Of a stretch of 5,656 nucleotides of DNA, positions 1-5,656 are shown one piece after another. The stretch is from assembly GCA_029940345.1 (NCBI GenBank), contig JAOZRC010000013.1:15747-21402 (forward strand). Reading direction: 5' to 3'. A model generated the notes under the pieces. The model saw nothing but the letters and a program-made list of their open reading frames with translations. It was not told the DNA's origin and searched no databases. Both the position numbers and the translations under genes were made by a program. The DNA is from Desulfobacterales bacterium. GTDB taxonomy: Bacteria; Desulfobacterota; Desulfobacteria; Desulfobacterales; JAUCGF01. Every line of letters begins with the position of its first letter. Within the stretch, counting starts at the first letter, position 1.

Positions 1-29
1 TTAATCATTTCAATATTAATCATAATTGG

Positions 30-1499
30 TCAATAGGCAAGCAAAAGTTCGACTTTAAGCACTTTTAGGGTTGAAGATGTTATCTTAAATTGGTCCGCAA
101 TTCGATGTCCTATCACCCAGGCAATTGTATTTCCGCTTAATAAAACAGGGCAATTGATGCGCCGGACCAGTTCAATTTTTTGGCAGTTAAAAAATTTGGT
201 CAGTTTTTGGGAGCCTGTCATGCCCAGAGGACGGAAACGATCGCCGCTTTGCCGATTTCTTAAAGTCAGAGGAAAACATAATGTATCTGAATCCAAACAG
301 GCAATATTCGAATTGGGGGTAATATAAGGAGATTTCTGCTTTATTGGGAAATATGAAAATTGCAGACGCATGCTGATTTCTCCAATGGTCAAAGAAAAGC
401 AACACGGATTTTCAGGTTTGGCAATTGAATAGGTGAAAACAGGCGTTTTGATGTTCGCTGTTGACGGCTTTTGGCGCCGCAGATCAGTTTTTTCCTGGGT
501 GAAGCCAAGGTTATCGTTATTGCGCCAAACCCTGATCCTGTCAGGAAGATCAACACTGCCAATGACGGGTCCGTCTTTTAAAAGCTGAATCACCAGGGCG
601 ATATGGGTATAGGTAATCCGTTTGGAATCACCTTTAATGTTGTATATGGCGCGGCGTATGATCCGTCTTATGACCGCCAGATGATTGGCAAGCAATTTCA
701 AGACCGAAAAAGTAATTGAGCTATGCGATTGAGCGATAACGGCCTTTTTAAAAAAAGGCGCCATTTGTCTTTCAATCCAATCCTCTTCAGTGCGTGTGAT
801 GTTCGCCAGTTGATTAAGCGTTTGCGTGACAGACGGATTGTAAGATGCTTGTAATAAAGGGATCAAATGATGGCGGATGCGATTGCGCTGATATTTTGTA
901 TCCGCGTTAGAAACATCGGTAATATATGGCAAATGCAGCTCATCAAGATAATCCAGGATAACCTTCTTGGAGACATCAATTATCGGACGAACGATTTTGA
1001 TTTTCGGCCCCGCAGCATTCCTGACAGGCGGAATTCCGGAAAGACCCAAAGGTCCGCTGCCTCGCAACAGGTTCATTAAAATCAATTCCGCATTATCATC
1101 ATAATGATGCGCCAAAGCAATTTTATTAAACCCTTTTTCTTCGGCTGTCCGAATCAGAAAACGATAGCGAACGCGGCGAGCGGCGTGTTCAAGGGATAAT
1201 TTCTGCCGACGTTGATATATACGGATATCTTCCTTGCGGCAATAACATTTTAAGCCTACCGATTTGGCATGGGAGGATACAAACGCAGCATCATTATCTG
1301 ACATATATCCGCGCAGATTATGATTGAGATGAGCAACTCCCAGTTTAAGCAGATGACGGGGGGCTAACCGGATGAGCAGATGTAAAAGGGCGATTGAGTC
1401 CGGCCCCCCGGAAACACCGATTAGAACCCGATCATCTTTCTCAAACATAGCGTATTGAGCTATTGTTTTTGCCAGGATTTTTAAAAGTTGTGAAATCAT
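30..1499 (-). CDS. tilS: tRNA(Ile)-lysidine synthetase TilS
   Basis: This cytoplasmic enzyme uses ATP to attach lysine to C34 of the tRNA-Ile with anticodon CAU, so that it reads AUA and is charged with isoleucine instead of methionine. The 489-residue product has the PP-loop ATP-binding motif GVSGGPDS at residues 28-35, the family segment VAHLNHNLRG at 55-64, HHYDDNAE at 131-138 followed by LMNLLRGSG, and RNRIRHHLIPLL at 205-216. A C-terminal TilS domain contains GDRFRPLG at 419-426 and a KLTKFF segment just after it. It is longer than the E. coli enzyme (about 430 residues) and closer to the long, Bacillus-like form with a full C-terminal domain. The ATG at 1499 leaves a normal-length leader before the PP-loop, but no clear Shine-Dalgarno precedes it; an internal ATG at residue 18 also lacks one, so the start is slightly uncertain. 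The gene is divergent from the SRP RNA gene, and nothing assignable follows it in the 29 bases left. The family call is firm. Confidence 0.95.
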   Translation of the reverse strand: MISQLLKILAKTIAQYAMFEKDDRVLIGVSGGPDSIALLHLLIRLAPRHLLKLGVAHLNHNLRGYMSDNDAAFVSSHAKSVGLKCYCRKEDIRIYQRRQKLSLEHAARRVRYRFLIRTAEEKGFNKIALAHHYDDNAELILMNLLRGSGPLGLSGIPPVRNAAGPKIKIVRPIIDVSKKVILDYLDELHLPYITDVSNADTKYQRNRIRHHLIPLLQASYNPSVTQTLNQLANITRTEEDWIERQMAPFFKKAVIAQSHSSITFSVLKLLANHLAVIRRIIRRAIYNIKGDSKRITYTHIALVIQLLKDGPVIGSVDLPDRIRVWRNNDNLGFTQEKTDLRRQKPSTANIKTPVFTYSIAKPENPCCFSLTIGEISMRLQFSYFPIKQKSPYITPNSNIACLDSDTLCFPLTLRNRQSGDRFRPLGMTGSQKLTKFFNCQKIELVRRINCPVLLSGNTIAWVIGHRIADQFKITSSTLKVLKVELLLAY

Positions 1500-1557
1500 T
1501 ATGATTACATAGTAAAACGAAAAATGATAAATTCCAAGATGTATTTATCTTTTGCCC

Positions 1558-1585
1558 TTGAAAAAACCGCTTTTGCAATTATATT
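1558..1585 (+). promoter_or_regulatory. Sigma-70-type promoter of the SRP RNA gene
   Basis: TTGAAA at 1558-1563 matches five of six bases of the -35 consensus. After a 16-base spacer, TATATT at 1580-1585 matches five of six bases of the -10 consensus. The predicted start lies about six bases downstream at 1591, exactly where the 5' arm of the RNA's closing stem begins. That agreement between two independent signals makes the call fairly strong for a promoter read by eye. Confidence 0.7.
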
Positions 1586-1590
1586 AAATT

Positions 1591-1840
1591 AGTTGTGCTA
1601 GGCGGGGAGTTAGCGGTGCCCTTATCCCGAAATCCGCTTATGCGGGGCTGAATTCCCTCCGGAGGGTTTTCCCCTGATAATATGTGTGCCATTCTGATCG
1701 GTCGCCGCGCAACAGACGGTTACGAACTTCGTCAGGTCCGGAAGGAAGCAGCGATAAGTAATTCAGTCTGTGTCGTGGATTGATCCCGGTTACGTTTATG
1801 GCCTCTATTTTCAGAGAAATTCGATGGAAGGTGCACAACT
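1591..1840 (+). ncRNA. ffs: Signal recognition particle RNA (4.5S/SRP RNA, long form with Alu-like 5' domain)
   Basis: This is the RNA scaffold of the signal recognition particle, which binds Ffh and the receptor FtsY to target ribosomes making membrane proteins. The diagnostic S-domain core GTCAGGTCCGGAAGGAAGCA starts at 1731. Its GGAA tetraloop at 1740-1743 is closed by C1738-C1739 with G1744-G1745, and the conserved internal-loop bases follow in GAAGCAGC. A lower helix pairs 1697-1704 with 1778-1785 (six Watson-Crick and two G-U pairs). The ends close through AGTTGTGC (1591-1598) with GCACAACT (1833-1840), giving a molecule of about 250 bases rather than the roughly 110 of the short E. coli type. 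The 5' part (GGCGGGGAG, AGCGGTGCCC, a hairpin around 1634-1645 and GCTGAATTCC) resembles the Alu domain of long SRP RNAs, by recall of the family. The core is certain; the exact ends are inferred from pairing and the promoter. No U-tract terminator is obvious downstream. Confidence 0.9.
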
Positions 1841-1891
1841 ACTCAACTTTCCTCCTGATTATTGTTTCACTTTTCAAAAATTCGTCACAAC

Positions 1892-1919
1892 TTGACATCC
1901 TTTCAACCAGCATTATTTT
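1892..1919 (+). promoter_or_regulatory. Candidate promoter of grpE-dnaK
   Basis: TTGACA at 1892-1897 is a perfect -35 hexamer. TATTTT at 1914-1919, after a 16-base spacer, matches four of six bases of the -10 consensus. Transcription would begin near 1926 and leave a leader of about 85 bases before grpE. No CIRCE inverted repeat (TTAGCACTC-N9-GAGTGCTAA) is present. The preceding base makes CTTGACA, which is also close to the -35 of heat-shock sigma-32 promoters, but no matching CCCCAT-like -10 lies at the right distance. Confidence 0.45.
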
Positions 1920-1994
1920 CTGTTAATTTGATTACCATGATACTAAACGCACTATTGGCGAAAACTTTCAATAGGAACAGAAATAAAAATCGAC

Positions 1995-2000
1995 AAGGAG
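1995..2000 (+). promoter_or_regulatory. Ribosome binding site that sets the grpE start
   Basis: AAGGAG lies 11 bases before the ATG at 2012. It supports that ATG over the in-frame TTG at 1862 and ATG at 1937, neither of which has a comparable site. The TTG start would also place the candidate promoter inside the coding region. Confidence 0.7.
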
Positions 2001-2011
2001 AATATCGAAGC

Positions 2012-2734
2012 ATGGGTGTCGAAGATGTAAATAATGATCGCGCCAATGATAATAATCAGATTGATGAAGAACGCATCTCTGAGATAAACGTATCAGATGA
2101 GCAAAAAAAATCCGGCGAGGAAGACCCCGGTGAAATCCAGCCATCGGAAAACGTTGATATGGCCGATAATAAAACAGACGAAACGGAAGCGGATCAAAAT
2201 AAAAAATCTAAGCAACCTGTTAAAAGTGAGCTGGAAAAACTGAAAGAGGAAAAAGAGGACTACTATGATCGCCTTTTAAGGGCGTCGGCCGAATTTGATA
2301 ATTATAAAAAGCGGGCGAATCGCGAGATGACGGAATTACGCAAATACGCCAATGAAGCTCTGACCCGCGAACTGCTTTCTGTTGTTGACAATCTGGAACG
2401 CGCCATAGTGATGTCGACAGATGGTCAGGTCACCGTGGACAGTATCGTCGAAGGAGTTGATATGACCCTTAAAGAGATACTGAAAATCCTCGAAAAATTT
2501 TATGTGAAACCGCTTAATTCAATGGGAGAAGTTTTTGACCCCCGTTTTCATCAGGCTGTAGGACAAGAAGAATCCGAAGACAGCCCGGCCAATACAATTA
2601 TAAAAGAGCTTCAAAAAGGATATATGATCCATGACCGACTTCTTAGGCCGGCGATGGTTATTGTCTCCAAAGCAAAACCGGAAAGCGTCAACAATGATAA
2701 AAAATCAGACGAAGCTGATTCTGAAAACAAATAA
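2012..2734 (+). CDS. grpE: Nucleotide exchange factor GrpE
   Basis: GrpE is the cytoplasmic co-chaperone that, as a dimer, opens the DnaK nucleotide-binding cleft to release ADP and reset the chaperone cycle; in E. coli it also acts as a thermosensor. From the ATG at 2012 the protein has 240 residues. Residues 1-70 are a very acidic, Asn/Asp/Glu-rich and probably disordered tail. A long charged helix from about 71 to 130 should form the dimeric coiled coil, including LLRASAEFDNYKKR at 88-101 and a conserved VVDNLERA segment near its end. The C-terminal beta domain carries the GrpE signature: FDPRFHQAV at 175-183, then GYMIHDRLLRPAMVIV at 203-218. The protein is longer than the 197-residue E. 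coli one, mostly because of the N-terminal tail. dnaK follows 31 bases downstream on the same strand, so the two are almost certainly co-transcribed. The open frame continues 50 codons upstream to a TTG, which I reject because that stretch lacks family similarity and a ribosome site. Confidence 0.95.
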   Translation: MGVEDVNNDRANDNNQIDEERISEINVSDEQKKSGEEDPGEIQPSENVDMADNKTDETEADQNKKSKQPVKSELEKLKEEKEDYYDRLLRASAEFDNYKKRANREMTELRKYANEALTRELLSVVDNLERAIVMSTDGQVTVDSIVEGVDMTLKEILKILEKFYVKPLNSMGEVFDPRFHQAVGQEESEDSPANTIIKELQKGYMIHDRLLRPAMVIVSKAKPESVNNDKKSDEADSENK

Positions 2735-2753
2735 AAAATAAGATATATTGGGT

Positions 2754-2760
2754 AAGGAGG
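2754..2760 (+). promoter_or_regulatory. Strong ribosome binding site that sets the dnaK start
   Basis: AAGGAGG, a near-complete anti-SD complement, lies five bases before the ATG at 2766. It rules out the in-frame TTG at 2748, whose reading would translate the ribosome site itself as part of the protein. Confidence 0.85.
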
Positions 2761-2765
2761 AGAAA

Positions 2766-4715
2766 ATGGGTAAAATTATCGGAATTGATTTAGGCACAAC
2801 CAATTCATGTGTGGCAATCATGGAAGGGAGCGAGCCGGAAGTGATTACGAATACTGAGGGCGGACGGACGACACCGTCGATTGTTGCCGTTACGGATAGT
2901 AATGAACGACTGGTAGGGCAAATTGCGAAACGACAGGCGATTACCAACCCTGAAAATACGGTATTCGGCGTCAAGCGACTCATCGGACGTAAATATGATT
3001 CCGCTCAAGTTCAAAATGATATCAAAGTGCTGCCATATAAAATTGAAAAATCATCCAACGGTGATGTTCGTATTAACCTGCGTGGCAAACAATATAGTCC
3101 CGCTGAAGTGTCATCTTTTGTTCTGGCGAACATAAAAAAAACGGCCGAAGAATACCTCGGTGAAAAAGTGACTGACGCCGTGGTTACGGTGCCGGCCTAT
3201 TTTAATGACAGCCAGCGCCAGGCCACCAAAGATGCCGGTAAAATCGCAGGCCTGAATGTGATGCGCATTATCAATGAACCCACTGCTGCGTCCCTTGCTT
3301 ACGGTCTTGATAAAAAAGCGGAAGAAAAAGTGGTTGTATTTGACCTGGGCGGAGGCACCTTTGATGTATCGATTTTGGAAATCGGTGACGGTGTTTTTGA
3401 GGTTAAATCAACCAATGGTGATACCCATCTGGGGGGCGAAGACTTTGATCTGCGGGTGATCGATTTTCTTGCAGATGAGTTTAAGAAAGACCAGGGCATT
3501 GATATCCGTAGTGATAAAATGGCGCTTCAGCGACTCAAAGAAGCGGCTGAAAAAGCCAAGATGGAATTATCGACTTCAATGGAAACCGATGTGAATCTTC
3601 CCTTTATCACGGCTGATGCCAGCGGTCCCAAACATCTCAATATTAAAATTACCCGCGCCAAACTGGAATCTTTGGTTGCCGATTTGTTAGATAACCTGGA
3701 AAGACCGTGTCAAATTGCTTTGCGCGATTCAGAGATAGCTAAGAGTGATCTTAACGAGGTGATCCTGGTGGGCGGCATGACGCGAATGCCGGCCGTTCAG
3801 GAGCGCGTTAAAAAAATATTTGGCAAAGACCCTCATAAAGGCGTGAACCCTGATGAAGTCGTTGCACTGGGTGCGGCTATTCAGGGCGGCGTCCTCAAAG
3901 GTGATGTTAAGGATGTTCTGCTGCTTGATGTTACGCCGCTTTCATTGGGCATTGAAACATTAGGGGGCGTGATGACCCGCCTGATTGATAAAAATACGAC
4001 CGTTCCGACCAAAAAGAGCCAAACGTTCTCAACCGCTGCTGATAGCCAACCCGCCGTGTCAATCCATGTGCTCCAGGGCGAGCGCGAAATGGCGCATGAC
4101 AATAAAACGCTGGGACGTTTTGAATTGGTCGGCATTCCGCCGGCACCACGCGGTGTTCCTCAAATCGAAGTTACGTTTGATATTGATGCCAATGGCATTG
4201 TGAACGTGTCGGCCAAAGATCAAGCTACTGGCAAAGAGCAATCTATCCAAATTACGGCATCTTCCGGTTTGTCACAGGAAGAGATCGATAACTTGGTTAA
4301 AGATGCGGAACTTCACGCCGAAGAAGATAAAAAGAAAAAAGAAGTGGTGGAAGCCCGTAATAATGCGGATGCCTTGATCTACTCAACTGAAAAAACAATC
4401 AAAGAGTTAGGTGATAAGGTGGACAGTGAAACCAAAAGCAAAGTGGAAGCTGTCATCCCGAATCTTAAAAAGGCGATTGAAAACAATGATGCTGATGAAA
4501 TCAAGCGTCTCAGTGAAGAATTAACCCAGGCCTCCCATAAACTGGCAGAAGCGTTGTACCAACAGTCAGCGGCTGATCAAGCGGCACAAGAAGGGGCGGG
4601 TGCTGGTGCTGCTGGTGCTGGTGCGGCGAATGATGCCCAGGCAGGGTCGGCAGCGCCGGATGATGATGTTGTGGATGCTGATTTTGAAGAAGTCAAAGAC
4701 GATCCCAAAAAATAA
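2766..4715 (+). CDS. dnaK: Molecular chaperone DnaK (Hsp70)
   Basis: DnaK is the ATP-driven cytoplasmic Hsp70, which binds exposed hydrophobic peptide segments with help from DnaJ and GrpE. The 649-residue product starts [15 protein letters not shown], so the first Hsp70 signature lies at residues 7-14. The ATPase domain also has Lys70 in VKRLIGRK, Glu171 in EPTAAS, the second signature around DLGGGTFD at 193-200 (Thr198 matches the E. coli autophosphorylated Thr199), and the third signature [11 protein letters not shown] at 332-342. The interdomain linker DVLLLD is at 383-388, followed by the substrate-binding beta domain and helical lid. The C-terminal tail is a Gly/Ala stretch (about 609-622) and then [12 protein letters not shown], close to the E. 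coli tail used in co-chaperone and client contacts. Length is normal (E. coli 638). All motifs are intact. It forms a unit with grpE and is closed by a terminator. dnaJ is not next to it. Confidence 0.98.
   Translation: MGKIIGIDLGTTNSCVAIMEGSEPEVITNTEGGRTTPSIVAVTDSNERLVGQIAKRQAITNPENTVFGVKRLIGRKYDSAQVQNDIKVLPYKIEKSSNGDVRINLRGKQYSPAEVSSFVLANIKKTAEEYLGEKVTDAVVTVPAYFNDSQRQATKDAGKIAGLNVMRIINEPTAASLAYGLDKKAEEKVVVFDLGGGTFDVSILEIGDGVFEVKSTNGDTHLGGEDFDLRVIDFLADEFKKDQGIDIRSDKMALQRLKEAAEKAKMELSTSMETDVNLPFITADASGPKHLNIKITRAKLESLVADLLDNLERPCQIALRDSEIAKSDLNEVILVGGMTRMPAVQERVKKIFGKDPHKGVNPDEVVALGAAIQGGVLKGDVKDVLLLDVTPLSLGIETLGGVMTRLIDKNTTVPTKKSQTFSTAADSQPAVSIHVLQGEREMAHDNKTLGRFELVGIPPAPRGVPQIEVTFDIDANGIVNVSAKDQATGKEQSIQITASSGLSQEEIDNLVKDAELHAEEDKKKKEVVEARNNADALIYSTEKTIKELGDKVDSETKSKVEAVIPNLKKAIENNDADEIKRLSEELTQASHKLAEALYQQSAADQAAQEGAGAGAAGAGAANDAQAGSAAPDDDVVDADFEEVKDDPKK
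4599..4625 (+). repeat. GGTGCT tandem repeat inside dnaK
   Basis: Within the dnaK coding region, GGTGCT occurs twice in tandem, then a single GCT, then GGTGCT and GGTGCG. It encodes the Gly-Ala part of the flexible C-terminal linker between the lid and the conserved acidic tail. The unit is a multiple of three bases, so changes in copy number would keep the frame. Confidence 0.7.
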
Positions 4716-4738
4716 ACATCGTTAAATGAAGGCATATT

Positions 4739-4772
4739 AATCCCGTGCACTTGCGTGTCACGGGATTTTTTT
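4739..4772 (+). terminator. Intrinsic terminator of grpE-dnaK
   Basis: A perfect 9-bp stem pairs AATCCCGTG (4739-4747) with CACGGGATT (4759-4767) around an 11-base loop. It is followed directly by a run of seven T (4766-4772). It begins 24 bases after the dnaK stop codon, the usual position for a factor-independent terminator, and implies that trxC is transcribed separately. Confidence 0.92.
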
Positions 4773-5021
4773 ATTCAAAGAAAAAAATTGTATCCTATTC
4801 AAATTCGATGGTAATTGAGGGAGTGCGATAGTTAAGTGGAGCGGAGGAACGGAGCGGACGGTCTTTCGCCTGGATAACGCGCTATTCCACTATTTCAGAC
4901 CCATGCAAAAATATGTTTTAAGCATTCCGAACCTGCATTTGGTCATGCTTTTTAGTTTAGGATACAAACAATTTAAGAACAGTTTCGAACAAAACAGTTT
5001 AAAACGCGAGGAGGATCATTT
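4773..5021. other. Intergenic region between the dnaK terminator and trxC
   Basis: No convincing gene is present here. The stretch holds an 8-base direct repeat with a weak hairpin around it (4835-4891, listed separately) and an AT-rich trxC leader. The leader contains two copies of AACAGTTT (4978-4985 and 4993-5000). The ribosome site GGAGG at 5010-5014 precedes trxC. Its promoter is unclear: TTGGTC at 4939 and TACAAA at 4963, 18 bases apart, match the consensus only weakly. Confidence 0.5.
4835..4891. repeat. Small GC-rich repeat/hairpin element
   Basis: GGAGCGGA occurs at 4838-4845 and again at 4851-4858, separated by GGAAC. The outer arms AGTGGAGCG (4835-4843) and CGC-TAT-TCCACT (4880-4891) can pair as 6 bp plus 3 bp with a three-base bulge. 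The stretch is richer in G and C than the AT-rich sequence on either side. The pairing is modest and could be chance; no terminator-like T run follows. Confidence 0.35.
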
Positions 5022-5477
5022 ATGAATCCAAACGATTTCTATACGATTCGATGCACGTCATGCGGCAGTCGCAACCGCATTCCGGCGGCCAGAGCCAAAG
5101 ATCAGGGAAAATGCGGCAAATGTGGGGCAGTCCTCAACACGGAAGAGCTGTTCATCACAAAACCGATCATCGTTACGGATGCTGATTTCAACAGCAAAGT
5201 GCTCAAGGCGCCGCTTCCTGTGCTATTGGATTGCTGGGCGCCTTGGTGCGGCCCCTGCAAAATGATGGGGCCTGTTTTCGATCAATTGGCCTCCGAATGG
5301 CAGGGGCGGATCCGAATCTGCAAACTGAATGTGGATGAAAATCCCCAGACTGCGGCCCGATTTCAAACTCAAAGTATTCCAACGCTGTTAGTGTTTGACA
5401 ATGGCCTACTTAAAGATACGATGATCGGGGCGTTGCCAAAACACCAGATTGTTCAAAAAATGGCGGCTTATTTGTAA
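5022..5477 (+). CDS. trxC: Thioredoxin 2 (TrxC-type, N-terminal zinc ribbon)
   Basis: This is a cytoplasmic dithiol-disulphide oxidoreductase that reduces protein disulphides and is normally recharged by thioredoxin reductase. The 151-residue protein begins with a treble of features typical of E. coli Trx2: two CxxC pairs, C11-x-x-C14 and C31-x-x-C34, that should bind zinc, with NRIP between them. The thioredoxin fold follows from about residue 48, with active site WCGPC at 75-79, buried Asp70, and the cis-proline in SIPT at Pro120. Length is close to E. coli TrxC (139). The start is clear: ATG at 5022 is seven bases after GGAGG (5010-5014). Two further cysteines stand out: Cys71, where most thioredoxins have an aromatic residue (DFWA becomes DCWA), and Cys100 in the central strand. 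The gene is preceded by the dnaK terminator and its own AT-rich leader, so it is probably monocistronic. A plain TrxA name is less apt because of the zinc ribbon. Confidence 0.93.
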   Translation: MNPNDFYTIRCTSCGSRNRIPAARAKDQGKCGKCGAVLNTEELFITKPIIVTDADFNSKVLKAPLPVLLDCWAPWCGPCKMMGPVFDQLASEWQGRIRICKLNVDENPQTAARFQTQSIPTLLVFDNGLLKDTMIGALPKHQIVQKMAAYL

Positions 5478-5565
5478 ACTGTCGTTCTCCCTGGTTTAAA
5501 ATTATATTTGCTTTTTGATATTGTTATATGCTACCATTTTTATTGTTTTAGGAACGAGGATGAAA

Positions 5566-5656
5566 TAACTTCCCCCATTCCAGAGTGCAAACTTCAGTTT
5601 CCGATGCTGTGACGCAAACTGAAGTTTGCACTCCTCTTCTGAAAATGGGTAAGTTA
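5566..5656. repeat. Large nested inverted repeat, possible MITE-like or REP-like element
   Basis: A perfect 18-bp inverted repeat, GAGTGCAAACTTCAGTTT (5583-5600) and AAACTGAAGTTTGCACTC (5616-5633), flanks a 15-base loop. Outside it, imperfect arms continue: TAACTTCCCCCATT on the left (from 5566) and AATGGGTAAGTTA on the right (to 5656) are complementary with small gaps, so the symmetry runs to the window edge. The right inner arm is also a palindrome on its own (GCAAACTGAAGTTTGC, 5614-5629). The left arm holds AAACT-TC-AGTTT. The element starts 88 bases after the trxC stop and has no clear T run, so a simple terminator is not the best reading, although a bidirectional one is possible. Confidence 0.75.

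Noticed and set aside
1..29. Possible start of a minus-strand gene after tilS (ATG at 23, by analogy with tilS-ftsH neighbours)
   Set aside because: Only seven codons are in the window, there is no Shine-Dalgarno before it, and nothing identifies the product.
867..1079. Plus-strand 70-codon frame inside tilS
   Set aside because: It is antisense to the conserved N-terminal and middle part of TilS and shows no independent coding evidence.
1655..1666. CCCTCCGGAGGG palindrome as an independent regulatory site or terminator
   Set aside because: It falls inside the SRP RNA 5' domain and is better explained as RNA structure.
1638..1838. 66-codon open frame on the minus strand
   Set aside because: It lies wholly within the SRP RNA gene on the opposite strand, has no ribosome site and no recognisable protein features.
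1862..2011. 50-codon N-terminal extension of grpE from a TTG
   Set aside because: It would run through the candidate promoter, lacks GrpE character, and the ATG at 2012 has a clear AAGGAG upstream.
2705..3014. Minus-strand open frames over the start of dnaK
   Set aside because: They are antisense shadows of a strongly conserved coding region, with no ribosome sites or family motifs; the same holds for the minus- and plus-strand frames at 3274-3499 and 3881-4250.
5560..5568. ATG preceded by GAGG near 5556, as a possible next gene start
   Set aside because: It reads ATG AAA TAA and stops after two codons.

Overview
The window reads as an ordinary chromosomal housekeeping segment from a Gram-negative bacterium of moderate to low G+C content. 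The SRP RNA carries an Alu-like 5' part, the DnaK is proteobacterial in type (its tail ends [12 protein letters not shown], close to the E. coli tail), and a TrxC-type thioredoxin sits downstream. Together these suggest a deltaproteobacterium (Desulfobacterota, perhaps Desulfobacterales). That assignment is inference from remembered family features; no search was possible.

Layout: tilS (tRNA-Ile lysidine synthetase) occupies 30-1499 on the minus strand. A short divergent gap holds a near-consensus promoter that fires rightwards into the signal recognition particle RNA gene (about 1591-1840). Next, on the plus strand, come grpE (2012-2734) and dnaK (2766-4715), 31 bases apart and apparently one transcription unit. 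It has a candidate sigma-70-type promoter near 1892-1919 and a strong intrinsic terminator at 4739-4772. The gap from 4716 to 5021 holds that terminator, a small repeat/hairpin element and the leader of trxC. trxC (5022-5477, plus) encodes a zinc-ribbon thioredoxin. The last 90 bases are a large nested inverted repeat that reaches the window edge.

The genes share a theme of translation fidelity and protein quality control: TilS modifies a tRNA anticodon, SRP RNA targets nascent membrane proteins, GrpE and DnaK form a chaperone and its exchange factor, and TrxC reduces disulphides. They are not one pathway, and only grpE-dnaK look co-transcribed. No hrcA, dnaJ or CIRCE operator is visible beside grpE-dnaK.

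I found no evidence for a new defence, mobile or biosynthetic system. The observations most worth a second look are the terminal nested palindrome, the long SRP RNA with its clear promoter, and the extra cysteine near the TrxC active site.
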